From contig NZ_JAPYPS010000012.1 of NCBI RefSeq assembly GCF_029937575.1, forward strand, positions 1 to 64,000: 64,000 nucleotides of DNA, written 5' to 3'. Source of the stretch: Nocardioides sp. GTDB lineage: Bacteria; Actinomycetota; Actinomycetes; Propionibacteriales; Nocardioidaceae. The position numbers and the translations under genes were made by a program. Shown piece by piece: positions 17,317 through 24,539 of this stretch. Positions within the stretch are counted from its first letter, which is position 1. Each line of letters begins with the position of its first letter. Below the pieces are notes generated by a model, which saw only the letters and a list, made by a program, of their open reading frames with translations, was not told the origin of the DNA and did no database searches.

Positions 17317-17919
17317 TCATACCGACGCGACGGTCACGAACTCGTTGTACGTGAAGATCCGGCCGGCCGCGCGGGCGAAGGGGAACGAATATTGCTTCAC
17401 CAAGCTCAGACCAAGGTCCGCTACCAGTGCGGCCAGAGCAGAATGATCCGTGAAGACGGTATGGGTCTCATCCGAGGCGAAGCCGCGCTCCTGCGGGCAG
17501 ATCAGTACCACCAGGGCTCCGGCGTTCAGGTAGGCGAAGTAGGGGGCAAGGATGCGTGCTGCGTGACCTGCTGGCAGGTGCTCGACCAGATGGGCGGCAA
17601 GCAATCCATCGAATGACCCGAGAGCATCCGGGTCGCTGTCCAGGAATGAGTCCACGGTCATCGCGTTGAACCCAGCGTCGAGGCAGGCCCGGACGGATGA
17701 TGGGTTGTGATCGACGCCCACACTGTCCTCGGAGAGACTTGTCAGATTTCGTCCCAACCCGCAGCCGACATCGAGGGTTCTCCTGTCGCCGAGGATGCGC
17801 TGCAGGTTCCACCGGTAGGGTGCCTGTACGTCGAGATGCTGCTTCCAGCGGGCGCCGCTCAATTTCTTGAGGCGGGCGGTGTACTCAGGGCGGGCAGTGG
17901 ATCCGTCGGGCTCAGTCAC
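17317..17919 (-). CDS. Class I SAM-dependent methyltransferase
   Basis: 200-aa methyltransferase with the SAM-binding motif LDVGCGLGRNLTSL (near residue 49), the acidic motif VGVDHNPSSV, and GSFDGLLAAHLVEHLP as motif IV. It belongs to the Methyltransf_11/23 type; the acceptor cannot be read. Base composition is lower in G+C than the respiratory genes, as in the glycan genes nearby, so it may modify a surface glycan or lipid. Start GTG 17919 follows a -10 box by 6 nt. Confidence 0.86.
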   Translation of the reverse strand: MTEPDGSTARPEYTARLKKLSGARWKQHLDVQAPYRWNLQRILGDRRTLDVGCGLGRNLTSLSEDSVGVDHNPSSVRACLDAGFNAMTVDSFLDSDPDALGSFDGLLAAHLVEHLPAGHAARILAPYFAYLNAGALVVLICPQERGFASDETHTVFTDHSALAALVADLGLSLVKQYSFPFARAAGRIFTYNEFVTVASV

Positions 17920-17925
17920 GGGCGA

Positions 17926-17931
17926 AATCTA
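17926..17931 (-). promoter_or_regulatory. -10 box, leaderless start of the methyltransferase gene
   Basis: TAGATT on the minus strand, 6 nt before GTG 17919. Confidence 0.55.
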
Positions 17932-17988
17932 GCGCCTGGCGCGGTCCTGGGACGGAGCGATGTCGGCGCTCACTGTCATGGTGGCCCC

Positions 17989-18204
17989 ATGACGACACGA
18001 ATCGACTGCGACTCCTGCTTGGTCCGCGGCCTCGCCTGCCACGACTGCGTGGTGACGGTCCTGCTGGGGCCGCCGCCGGAGCTGTCGGAGCTGATCATCG
18101 ACGACGACGAGCTGCGAGCCCTCGAGGCACTCGCGGACGGAGGGCTGGTGCCGCCGCTGCGACTGGTCACTCCCGTTTCAGGACCGCATGTCGAGTCGGC
18201 TTGA
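17989..18204 (+). CDS. Small cysteine-rich conserved protein
   Basis: 71-aa protein beginning MTTRIDCDSCLVRGLACHDC. The four cysteines in CDSC...CHDC form a zinc- or redox-site-like cluster (residues 7-20). An acidic second half ends LRLVTPVSGPHVESA. It looks like the small conserved actinobacterial protein found beside NlpC/P60 genes; its function is unknown. It lies directly upstream of the c-di-AMP riboswitch and diverges from the methyltransferase. Confidence 0.75.
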   Translation: MTTRIDCDSCLVRGLACHDCVVTVLLGPPPELSELIIDDDELRALEALADGGLVPPLRLVTPVSGPHVESA

Positions 18205-18334
18205 CCGCTTCCCTGGTGCTGGTGTGACGTGAGAGGTGCAGCGCGCCGCGAGTCCTGCCGAAGTTTGGTGCGCTCACCACCGGGCGACTACCTTGTTCCA
18301 AGGCATCTGTGGAAGTGGGCCAACCAAGGTCCGC

Positions 18335-18490
18335 GCGGGCGCCGCGTCGAGTTCGACGTCACGCAACTGACGTCGGAGCCGGGGAACCAGTCTTGTGGGG
18401 TGAATCTCCCATTTCCGGCCAGTACGTCTGGTCGAGTTGGGGGTAGGGCAGGTCGTGCCCGAATCCGTCAGCTCACCCGGTAGGCGTACA
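18335..18490 (+). ncRNA. c-di-AMP riboswitch (ydaO-yuaA type)
   Basis: The 314-nt gap before the NlpC/P60 gene carries the conserved ydaO-class blocks: GCCGGGGAACCAG near 18378-18390, GGGGTGAATC near 18397-18406, GGGTAGGGCA near 18441-18450, and CGAATCCGTCAGC...CCCGGTAGGCG near 18460-18486. The closing stem can form between CGCCG at 18340-18344 and CGG-TAGGCG. Riboswitches of this class bind cyclic di-AMP and, in actinobacteria, usually turn off downstream cell-wall hydrolase genes when ligand is high. The boundaries are approximate; the class call rests on recognised consensus blocks, not a covariance search. Confidence 0.9.
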
Positions 18491-18518
18491 CGACACCACC
18501 GAAGGGGAACCACCCGCT

Positions 18519-19514
18519 GTGAGCAACGCCCGGGTCCGACTCACGTCCGTCTTGGCTGGCTGTGCACTCGCCGCCACGATCGGACTGATCCCCAGCTCGC
18601 CAGCCCAGGCTGAGCCCGAGATCAAGAACGTTCAGGCTCGTGTGGACACGCTCTACCACGAGGCCGAGCAGGCCTCCGAGCGCTACAACGACGCCAAGAT
18701 CGAGCTCGACGAGCTCCAGGCCGACCTCAAGTCGCTCCGTGCCGATGAGAGTCGCGAGGACGAGTCGCTCGACGTCGTCCGTGACCAGGCTCGCGATGCC
18801 ATCCTGCGCCAGTACGCTGGCACGTCCCTGAGCGCGGTGGGCGAGGTCCTGGCCGCTGGTGAGCCGGGCGAGTTCCTCGAGCAGGTCTCGACGATGTCGT
18901 CCTACCAGCGGCTCCAGCAGGGCCTCTTTGACAACTACCGCACCGGGCTCAAGGCCCTGAGCATCCGTCAGGACGCCACCCGGAAGCGACTGGATCAGGT
19001 CGCCGAGGTCGAGGCACAGCTGGCCGAGGAGAAGGCGACGATCGACGCCAAGCTGGCCGACGCCAAGGAGTTGCTGGGCCGGCTCAAGGAGGACGAGCGT
19101 CGAGAGATCCTCTCTCGCGGCACGGCTGATCGGGCTCCCGCACCCGCGGCGGACGTCCCGGCCTCCGGTCGGGCGTCAGCTGCGGTCGCCTACGCCATGG
19201 CACAGGTGGGTGACGCCTATGTCTACGGCGCCGCCGGTCCAAGTGCTTTCGACTGCTCGGGACTGACGATGATGGCCTGGGCTCAGGCCGGCGTCGCGCT
19301 GCCGCACTCGTCGAGCGCCCAGTACAGCTCGGGCACCCGCGTTGCCGCCAGCGCCCTGCGCCCGGGAGACCTGGTGTTCTACTACAGCCCGATCAGCCAT
19401 GTCGGCATGTACATCGGCAACGGGATGATCGTCCACGCGGCCAACCCGAGCACCGGCGTCCAGGTCACCGGCCTGTACTCGATGCCGTACGTCGGAGCCG
19501 TCCGCCCTGGCTGA
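18519..19514 (+). CDS. NlpC/P60 peptidoglycan endopeptidase (RipC-like)
   Basis: 331-aa secreted D,L-endopeptidase. A signal peptide (cleavage after AQA, near residue 31) is followed by a long coiled coil (about 35-205), a Pro/Ala linker, and a C-terminal NlpC/P60 domain with catalytic Cys in AFDCSGLTMMAW, His in SPISHVGMYIG and polar residue in IVHAANPS. Coiled-coil hydrolases of this kind are activated by FtsEX-like complexes in mycobacteria. Start GTG 18519 has AAGGGGA upstream. Expression is predicted to be under the c-di-AMP riboswitch, tying wall cleavage to turgor signalling. Confidence 0.93.
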   Translation: MSNARVRLTSVLAGCALAATIGLIPSSPAQAEPEIKNVQARVDTLYHEAEQASERYNDAKIELDELQADLKSLRADESREDESLDVVRDQARDAILRQYAGTSLSAVGEVLAAGEPGEFLEQVSTMSSYQRLQQGLFDNYRTGLKALSIRQDATRKRLDQVAEVEAQLAEEKATIDAKLADAKELLGRLKEDERREILSRGTADRAPAPAADVPASGRASAAVAYAMAQVGDAYVYGAAGPSAFDCSGLTMMAWAQAGVALPHSSSAQYSSGTRVAASALRPGDLVFYYSPISHVGMYIGNGMIVHAANPSTGVQVTGLYSMPYVGAVRPG

Positions 19515-20775
19515 GCCGTCGGCCACCCAGCACGACGGACGCCGGTCCTCTCGACGCCCGCGCTGGTGGCTGGTCGGACTGCCCGCACTGATCCTCCTCA
19601 GCGCAGGGCTGGTGACCTGGAGCGTCGTCTCCGCCGATGACGAGTCGACCTTCGACGTCGACGTGCCGTCGGGCCGTGTACCTACGGTCGACCCCGCGGG
19701 GGCGGCACTGGCCCTGCAGGAGTTCGTGCGCGCGATCGAGACCGACGATGGCCCGCGTGCTGCAGCAGTCGCGGGCGCGGACCCGTCGTCGCAGTCCCTC
19801 GCAGTTGCCGTGGTGGACAACGCCTCGGCGGCCCACATCAGGGATGTCTCGCTACGCTACATCGACAGCCTGGGGACCACGGATGCGGAAGGGGAGTGGG
19901 ACGCCGCGGTTGCGGTCGAGTGGCGCTATGCAGGGTTCGATTCCGTGGCGGCCAGCACCGAGACCGTCGTACGTTTCGATTTCACCGGGGACGGCGTGCG
20001 GATTGTCGACCTCGGCGGTGAGTCGCTGCGCAGCCCGATCTGGCTGACTGACTCTCTCTCGGTGTCACGGAGCAAGGAGAGCTTGGTGCTCGTGGCGTCA
20101 CCCGAGCTGCTGGATCAGTACACCCGACTGTCCAAGAGGTCGGTGGACACGGTGGCGCGCGTGTTGCCGGAGTGGGACCGGCGGCTGGTCGTGGAGGTTC
20201 CTGCTGATCGCATTGCGCTCGAGCGGGCGCTGGACGTTGACGCGGGAGAGTATCAGCAGATTGCCGCGGTCGCCGGGTCCGCTGACGGCTCGGTCTCCGT
20301 GGACTCGCCCGTGCACGTGTACGTGAATGCCGAAGTTCTCGGTGGCCTCGGCAAACGAGGACGCGAGGTGGTGCTCGCGCACGAGGCGGCGCACGTCGCT
20401 GGGGATGGCCCGACAAGTCGCGCACCCACATGGTTGGTGGAGGGCTTCGCTGACTACGTGGCGCTGCGTGACTCTCCGCTTCCGCTGGATCGAACCGCGG
20501 CACAGGTTCGTGAACGAGTACGCACGGACGGGCTTCCCGCAGAGCTTCCGGGTGCCTCAGAGTTCGACACGCGGGGCCCGCACCTGGGTGCTACCTACGA
20601 GGCCGCCTGGCTGGTCTGTCAGGTCCTGGCGAGGAAGAGCGGGGGCTCTGCCGTGGTCGAGCTCTACAAGCAGGTCAGTAGTGGTGGCACATTGTCAGGT
20701 GGACTCCGGAGACTGTTCGGCTGGACCGAGGAGGACCTCGTCCAAGCCTGGCAGGGCACGCTGGCGGAGTTGTAA
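19507..20775 (+). CDS. Membrane-anchored HExxH (gluzincin-like) protein
   Basis: About 422-aa single-pass protein. A zinc-protease motif LAHEAAHVAG (HEAAH) is followed about 20 residues later by WLVEGFADYVALRD, where the Glu of EGFADY would be the third zinc ligand, the pattern of M1-like peptidases. An N-terminal segment RRPRWWLVGLPALILLSAGLV forms a clear membrane anchor, but it lies upstream of the first ATG/GTG/TTG (GTG 19612). I infer a CTG start at 19507, overlapping the NlpC/P60 stop, with GGAG 9 nt upstream. If GTG 19612 is used the anchor is lost. The coupling suggests a cell-envelope role; substrate unknown. Confidence 0.7.
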   Translation: MAEPSATQHDGRRSSRRPRWWLVGLPALILLSAGLVTWSVVSADDESTFDVDVPSGRVPTVDPAGAALALQEFVRAIETDDGPRAAAVAGADPSSQSLAVAVVDNASAAHIRDVSLRYIDSLGTTDAEGEWDAAVAVEWRYAGFDSVAASTETVVRFDFTGDGVRIVDLGGESLRSPIWLTDSLSVSRSKESLVLVASPELLDQYTRLSKRSVDTVARVLPEWDRRLVVEVPADRIALERALDVDAGEYQQIAAVAGSADGSVSVDSPVHVYVNAEVLGGLGKRGREVVLAHEAAHVAGDGPTSRAPTWLVEGFADYVALRDSPLPLDRTAAQVRERVRTDGLPAELPGASEFDTRGPHLGATYEAAWLVCQVLARKSGGSAVVELYKQVSSGGTLSGGLRRLFGWTEEDLVQAWQGTLAEL

Positions 20776-20776
20776 A

Positions 20777-20992
20777 TCAGCACGAGGATGAGATCGATGT
20801 CTTGCCGACCTCGACGCAGGTCTCTTGGAAGAGATCTCGAACGCCGTCGCCCAGAGCGAGAATGGCGAGCACAAGCACGGCAGCGATCCCTGCGATGAGC
20901 AGGGCGTATTCAACGGCCGAAGCCCCGCGCTCAGAACGAGCGCGGGGCTTCGGCTTGCGATGTTCAACATGGGTCACATGCATGTCGGACAT
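20777..20992 (-). CDS. Flp-family type IVb pilin (second copy)
   Basis: 71-aa pilin precursor. A charged leader ends at the Tad prepilin site RSERGASAVEYALLIAGIAAVLVLAILALG, where the conserved Glu-Tyr pair at +5/+6 of the mature chain and a single hydrophobic helix are diagnostic. Two cysteines near the C-terminus could form a disulfide. It ends 2 nt from the convergent HExxH gene and lies 11 nt downstream of the first pilin gene. Confidence 0.9.
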   Translation of the reverse strand: MSDMHVTHVEHRKPKPRARSERGASAVEYALLIAGIAAVLVLAILALGDGVRDLFQETCVEVGKTSISSSC

Positions 20993-21003
20993 CCTGTCGA
21001 GAA

Positions 21004-21222
21004 TCAGGTGCAGCTGGCCGTGGCCGGCGCGCCGGTGCGGCTACCGATAGCTGTGCAGGTGTCGGTGAAGGCATCCTTGATCTGCCCACCGAGGGCGATG
21101 ACGACGATGACGATAATTGCGGCGATGCCGGCGATGAGCAGGCCGTACTCGACGGCGGAGGCGCCGCGCTCGTCGAGCTTGGCGCGGCGGGCGTTGAGCA
21201 TGATGCTGAGGTACTCGATCAT
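21004..21222 (-). CDS. Flp-family type IVb pilin (first copy)
   Basis: 72-aa pilin precursor with prepilin site DERGASAVEYGLLIAGIAAIIVIVVIALGG, then a short polar tail with two Cys. It should be cleaved by a TadV-type prepilin peptidase (not in this window) and assembled by the Tad machinery encoded upstream. TAGGAG sits 6 nt before ATG 21222. A 161-nt gap separates it from the response regulator gene, so the pilins probably have their own stronger promoter. Confidence 0.92.
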   Translation of the reverse strand: MIEYLSIMLNARRAKLDERGASAVEYGLLIAGIAAIIVIVVIALGGQIKDAFTDTCTAIGSRTGAPATASCT

Positions 21223-21254
21223 TGTCGACTCCTAGGTCTCGGTGGTTGGGGGGC

Positions 21255-21280
21255 GGTTCCCCTGCTGCGGTGAGGGAACC
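21255..21280. promoter_or_regulatory. Inverted repeat upstream of the pilin genes
   Basis: GGTTCCC (21255-21261) and GGGAACC (21274-21280) separated by 12 nt, centred about 45 nt before the first pilin ATG. A regulator operator for the Flp genes or an mRNA hairpin are both possible. Confidence 0.35.
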
Positions 21281-21383
21281 TCACGCGTCATACTCTGCCG
21301 CCTGGCCAGAGCTCCGAGATCAGGAGATCGTGTGGAGGCGAATGGTCACTTCGAACTATGGACCAGTCCCGTTCGGCGTGGTA

Positions 21384-22046
21384 TTAGCCCTCGTGTGGCT
21401 GAATGCTGGAGAGGAGCCCGATCCTCATGGCCGTCACCAACGCCTGGGCGCGGTTGGCGGCACCGAGCTTCTGGTAGATCCGAGCGATGTGAGACTTGGC
21501 CGTCGACTCGCTGAGGAAGAGCTTCTCGCCGATGGCGGCGGCACCAAGGCCGTCGGCGAGCAACAGCAGGACGTCGTGCTCGCGCTCGCTGAGGTTGGTC
21601 GACTCGCCTGACCGCCGTCGCATCATCGCGCCAACGAGTCCGGCGCAGACGAACGCGCGAGGCGACACGTGGGCGTGGCGGGCTGCCCGGACGACCTCGG
21701 ACGACGGGGCGTCCTTGCCGACGAAGCCTGAGGCACCGGCCTGCATGGCGGCGAAGATCTGGTCGTCGCCGGAGTGCATCGTCAGCACGATCAGGCCGGT
21801 GTCGTTGCTCTGCTTGCGGATCGTGCGCACGATGTCGAGGCCGGTGCCGTCCTGGAGCTGGAGGTCGGCGACGACGACGTCAGGGGAGAGAGCCTCGTAC
21901 TGCGCGATCGCCTCGGTCACGGAGCCGGCGGTGCCCACGACGTCCATGTCGTCCTCCAGGTCGAGGACGGCGCCCAGTCCGCTCCTGATCAACTCGTGGT
22001 CGTCGACCAGGAGGATGCGGATCGGCGCGGCTGTGTCGTCACTCAT
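21384..22046 (-). CDS. NarL/LuxR-family response regulator in the Tad locus
   Basis: 220-aa response regulator. The receiver domain has RILLVDDHELIRSG, phospho-acceptor Asp in VVVADLQLQD and the conserved Lys in GFVGKDAP. The C-terminal LuxR helix-turn-helix reads LSEREHDVLLLLADGLGAAAIGEKLFLSESTAKSHIARIYQKLG. Its ATG overlaps the stop of the histidine kinase (ATGA), so the pair is cognate. Its position between tadC and the pilin genes suggests it controls pilus expression. Confidence 0.93.
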   Translation of the reverse strand: MSDDTAAPIRILLVDDHELIRSGLGAVLDLEDDMDVVGTAGSVTEAIAQYEALSPDVVVADLQLQDGTGLDIVRTIRKQSNDTGLIVLTMHSGDDQIFAAMQAGASGFVGKDAPSSEVVRAARHAHVSPRAFVCAGLVGAMMRRRSGESTNLSEREHDVLLLLADGLGAAAIGEKLFLSESTAKSHIARIYQKLGAANRAQALVTAMRIGLLSSIQPHEG

Positions 22047-23608
22047 GGGCTCACTCTCTCAGCGTCTGTGGGGCCGGGGAAGGCACCCAGGGTATTGCCG
22101 ACGCGCACCGACACGGTCAGCCCACCGGTGGAGTTGGAGTCGAGGCGAAGCTCCCCGTCGATCAGCCGGGCGCGCTCGCGCATGATCTTGAGACCGTGCG
22201 AGTCGGCGCGGGCCTGCTGCAGCCCGCGGCCGTCGTCGCTCACCGAGATCTCGGCCTCGGGGGCATGAACCCGGCACACGACCTCGATCGAGCTGCACTG
22301 GGCGTGCTTGATGGCGTTGTTCATCGACTCCTGGGCGATCCGGAACAGCTCCGACTCGACCTCGGGGCGCAGTCGGGTCGACTTCTCGTCCAGGCTGACC
22401 TGGATCGGGATCCCGGACGAGTCGCTCAGGTGTCGGGCCACCGAGCTGATCGCGGCACCGAGGCTCTGCGACTCACCGATGCTGGTGCGCAGGGTGAGTA
22501 CGGACTGACGGACCTCGGCCACGATCTTCGTGATCCGTTCGCGCAGCATCGCGAGCTGCTGCGCCTGCTTGTCCGAGGCCGGCTTGGCCGCCAGGGCGTC
22601 GACCAGGTAGCCGAGTGAGGCGATGTCCTGGGCGATCCCGTCGTGCATCTCCCGGGCCAGTCGTTGGCGGACGTCGGCCGACGCGAGGTCGCGGAAGTCG
22701 GAGAACAGCAGTGCCGTGTCCAGCTGGACGGCCTTGGAGCGGACCTGATCGCACACCGTGAGGATCACACGCTCGACCTCCTCGTCGGCGAGGTCTGCGT
22801 CCGGAGACAGTGCGCCCGCCACGACGGCTCCGTCTCCCAGGGGGAAGGCGAAGCGTCGCTCATGGACGAGCGGAGCCGATCGCGTCCACGACTCGACGGC
22901 GAGCGCCTCGGCCTCGGAGGTGTCGCCCAGACGATCCTCGGCGCTGGACACCAGAGGGACCAGCACCTCGCCTCGCGGCAGGTACACGGCCAGGATCGAC
23001 GTAGGGAGCGCATCGCGGACGTCGCTGGCGATCGACCCGGCGAGCGAGATGACGTCCAGCCCGGAGTCGAGATCGCCGGAGAGGTCCAGGAGCTGGCGGA
23101 TCAGGCGCTGGGCATCCAGATAGGGCGTGAGGCCGTTGACCTCACCCAGCGACGAGCCGTGGACGAAGTTGCCGATGAGGGCGAGGCCGAGCGCGCCCAT
23201 GGACCAGGTGAACATCGTGAAGCCCTGCTCCGCAGTGAGGGCGCCGTTGACGACGAGTCCGGTGGTCACCAGGAAGACCAGCTCCGAGCTGAGCGCGAGG
23301 AGGCCAGGTCGCAGGCCCCCGAGCAGCGCCGCGGCGAAGGGCGGCACGATCAGCGCCGCCACGATGGCCGAGGAGTCGACCACGGACAGGCCGCAGACCA
23401 GGCCGACCAGCCCAGCCTCGGCCACCGGCACGACCTGCCACGTCTCGCGACGCGATTCGGCGATGACCGCCAGCGCCCACAGCACGCCGAGAGCGCCGAG
23501 GGCGACCAGCGCCTGCCCGTCGCGATACCACAGCACCGGCGCACCCACAGCCAGGAAGGTGAAGATCCGGGCGCCGGCTGTGACCCGGAGCAGTTGACGA
23601 CGTGGCAT
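22043..23608 (-). CDS. Sensor histidine kinase of the Tad locus
   Basis: 521-aa membrane kinase. About five N-terminal helices (residues 10-150) are followed by a GAF-like cytoplasmic region (about 180-300), a HisKA_3 dimerisation domain with phospho-acceptor His in RLAREMHDGIAQDIASLG, and a HATPase domain (N box ESMNNAIKHAQ, G box SDDGRGLQQ, HGLKIMRERA). NarL-type kinases of this build pair with LuxR regulators. It follows tadC by 9 nt and overlaps the response regulator, so it is part of the pilus operon. Confidence 0.93.
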   Translation of the reverse strand: MPRRQLLRVTAGARIFTFLAVGAPVLWYRDGQALVALGALGVLWALAVIAESRRETWQVVPVAEAGLVGLVCGLSVVDSSAIVAALIVPPFAAALLGGLRPGLLALSSELVFLVTTGLVVNGALTAEQGFTMFTWSMGALGLALIGNFVHGSSLGEVNGLTPYLDAQRLIRQLLDLSGDLDSGLDVISLAGSIASDVRDALPTSILAVYLPRGEVLVPLVSSAEDRLGDTSEAEALAVESWTRSAPLVHERRFAFPLGDGAVVAGALSPDADLADEEVERVILTVCDQVRSKAVQLDTALLFSDFRDLASADVRQRLAREMHDGIAQDIASLGYLVDALAAKPASDKQAQQLAMLRERITKIVAEVRQSVLTLRTSIGESQSLGAAISSVARHLSDSSGIPIQVSLDEKSTRLRPEVESELFRIAQESMNNAIKHAQCSSIEVVCRVHAPEAEISVSDDGRGLQQARADSHGLKIMRERARLIDGELRLDSNSTGGLTVSVRVGNTLGAFPGPTDAERVSP

Positions 23609-23617
23609 GAAGGCAGC

Positions 23618-24538
23618 TCAGCCGAGGTTGTCCATCACGGTCAGGGCCGCGGGGCCCATCACCGCGACGAACAGGCACGGCAGGATGCAGAAGATCAGTG
23701 GGATGGTGATCTTGACCGGCACCTGCTGCGCCTTGGTCTCGGCCCGCTGTCGGCGCTTCACGCGCATCTCGCTCGACTGCACCCGCAGGACGGAGCCGAT
23801 GGGTATGCCGAAGGAGTCGGCCTGCACCATGGCGCTGACGAACCCACGGACGTCGTCGACGTTGGTGCGCTCCGCCATCGAGCGGAGCGCCTGCGAGCGG
23901 CTCTGCCCGATCTGCATCTCGCTGAGCATCCGGTTGAACTCCTCGGCGAGGGGTCCTTCGGTATTGCGGGCGACCTGCTGGCAGGCCGCGTCGAAGCCGA
24001 GCCCGGACTCGACGCTGATGGTGAGGAGATCGATGGCATCCGGCAGCTCACGCCGCAGCTTCTCCGCCCGGTTGTAAGCCGTTTGGTAGAGGTAGAGATC
24101 GGGCGCGAAGAAGCCGAGGACCAGGCCACCCAGGGATGTCAACGCCACAATCGGAAGGTCTGCGCCGAGGAGGAGCGCTATCGCCAGTCCGACGATCAGG
24201 AACACGAACGCGCCGAGGACCTTGAGGGACACGACGCGGTCGGCGCCCATGTCGCCGGGGTTGCCCGCGTAGTCGAGCTTGCGCTGGAGCCGCACTGCGG
24301 AGTCGGACCCGGTGAGTCGCCGACCGAGACGCAGCGAGCGCTCCTGGAGCGGCACCAGGACGCGTTCGCCGAACGGCCGCTCCAGCTCCTGCTTCAGCTC
24401 GTCCGGCGCTGTGGTCATCGCCTCCAGGACTGCGAGCGAGCGCGTCACGCCGCCGCTCTCGTTGCGGTTGAACGACATCGCGACGAGGCCGATCGCCAGC
24501 AGCACCAGGATCACGCCCAGCACGAAGACGAGCACCAT
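23618..24538 (-). CDS. tadC: Tad pilus inner-membrane protein TadC (T2SS F family)
   Basis: 306-aa platform protein of the Flp/Tad secretion machine. An N-terminal helix, a helical cytoplasmic domain (LPDAIDLLTISVESGLGFDAACQQVARNTEGPLAEEFNRML, a T2SSF signature) and C-terminal helices (ITIPLIFCILPCLFVAVMGPAAL) are visible. It works with TadB and the ATPase TadA to extrude pilin. It begins 1 nt after the tadB stop. Confidence 0.92.
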   Translation of the reverse strand: MVLVFVLGVILVLLAIGLVAMSFNRNESGGVTRSLAVLEAMTTAPDELKQELERPFGERVLVPLQERSLRLGRRLTGSDSAVRLQRKLDYAGNPGDMGADRVVSLKVLGAFVFLIVGLAIALLLGADLPIVALTSLGGLVLGFFAPDLYLYQTAYNRAEKLRRELPDAIDLLTISVESGLGFDAACQQVARNTEGPLAEEFNRMLSEMQIGQSRSQALRSMAERTNVDDVRGFVSAMVQADSFGIPIGSVLRVQSSEMRVKRRQRAETKAQQVPVKITIPLIFCILPCLFVAVMGPAALTVMDNLG

Positions 24539-24539
24539 C

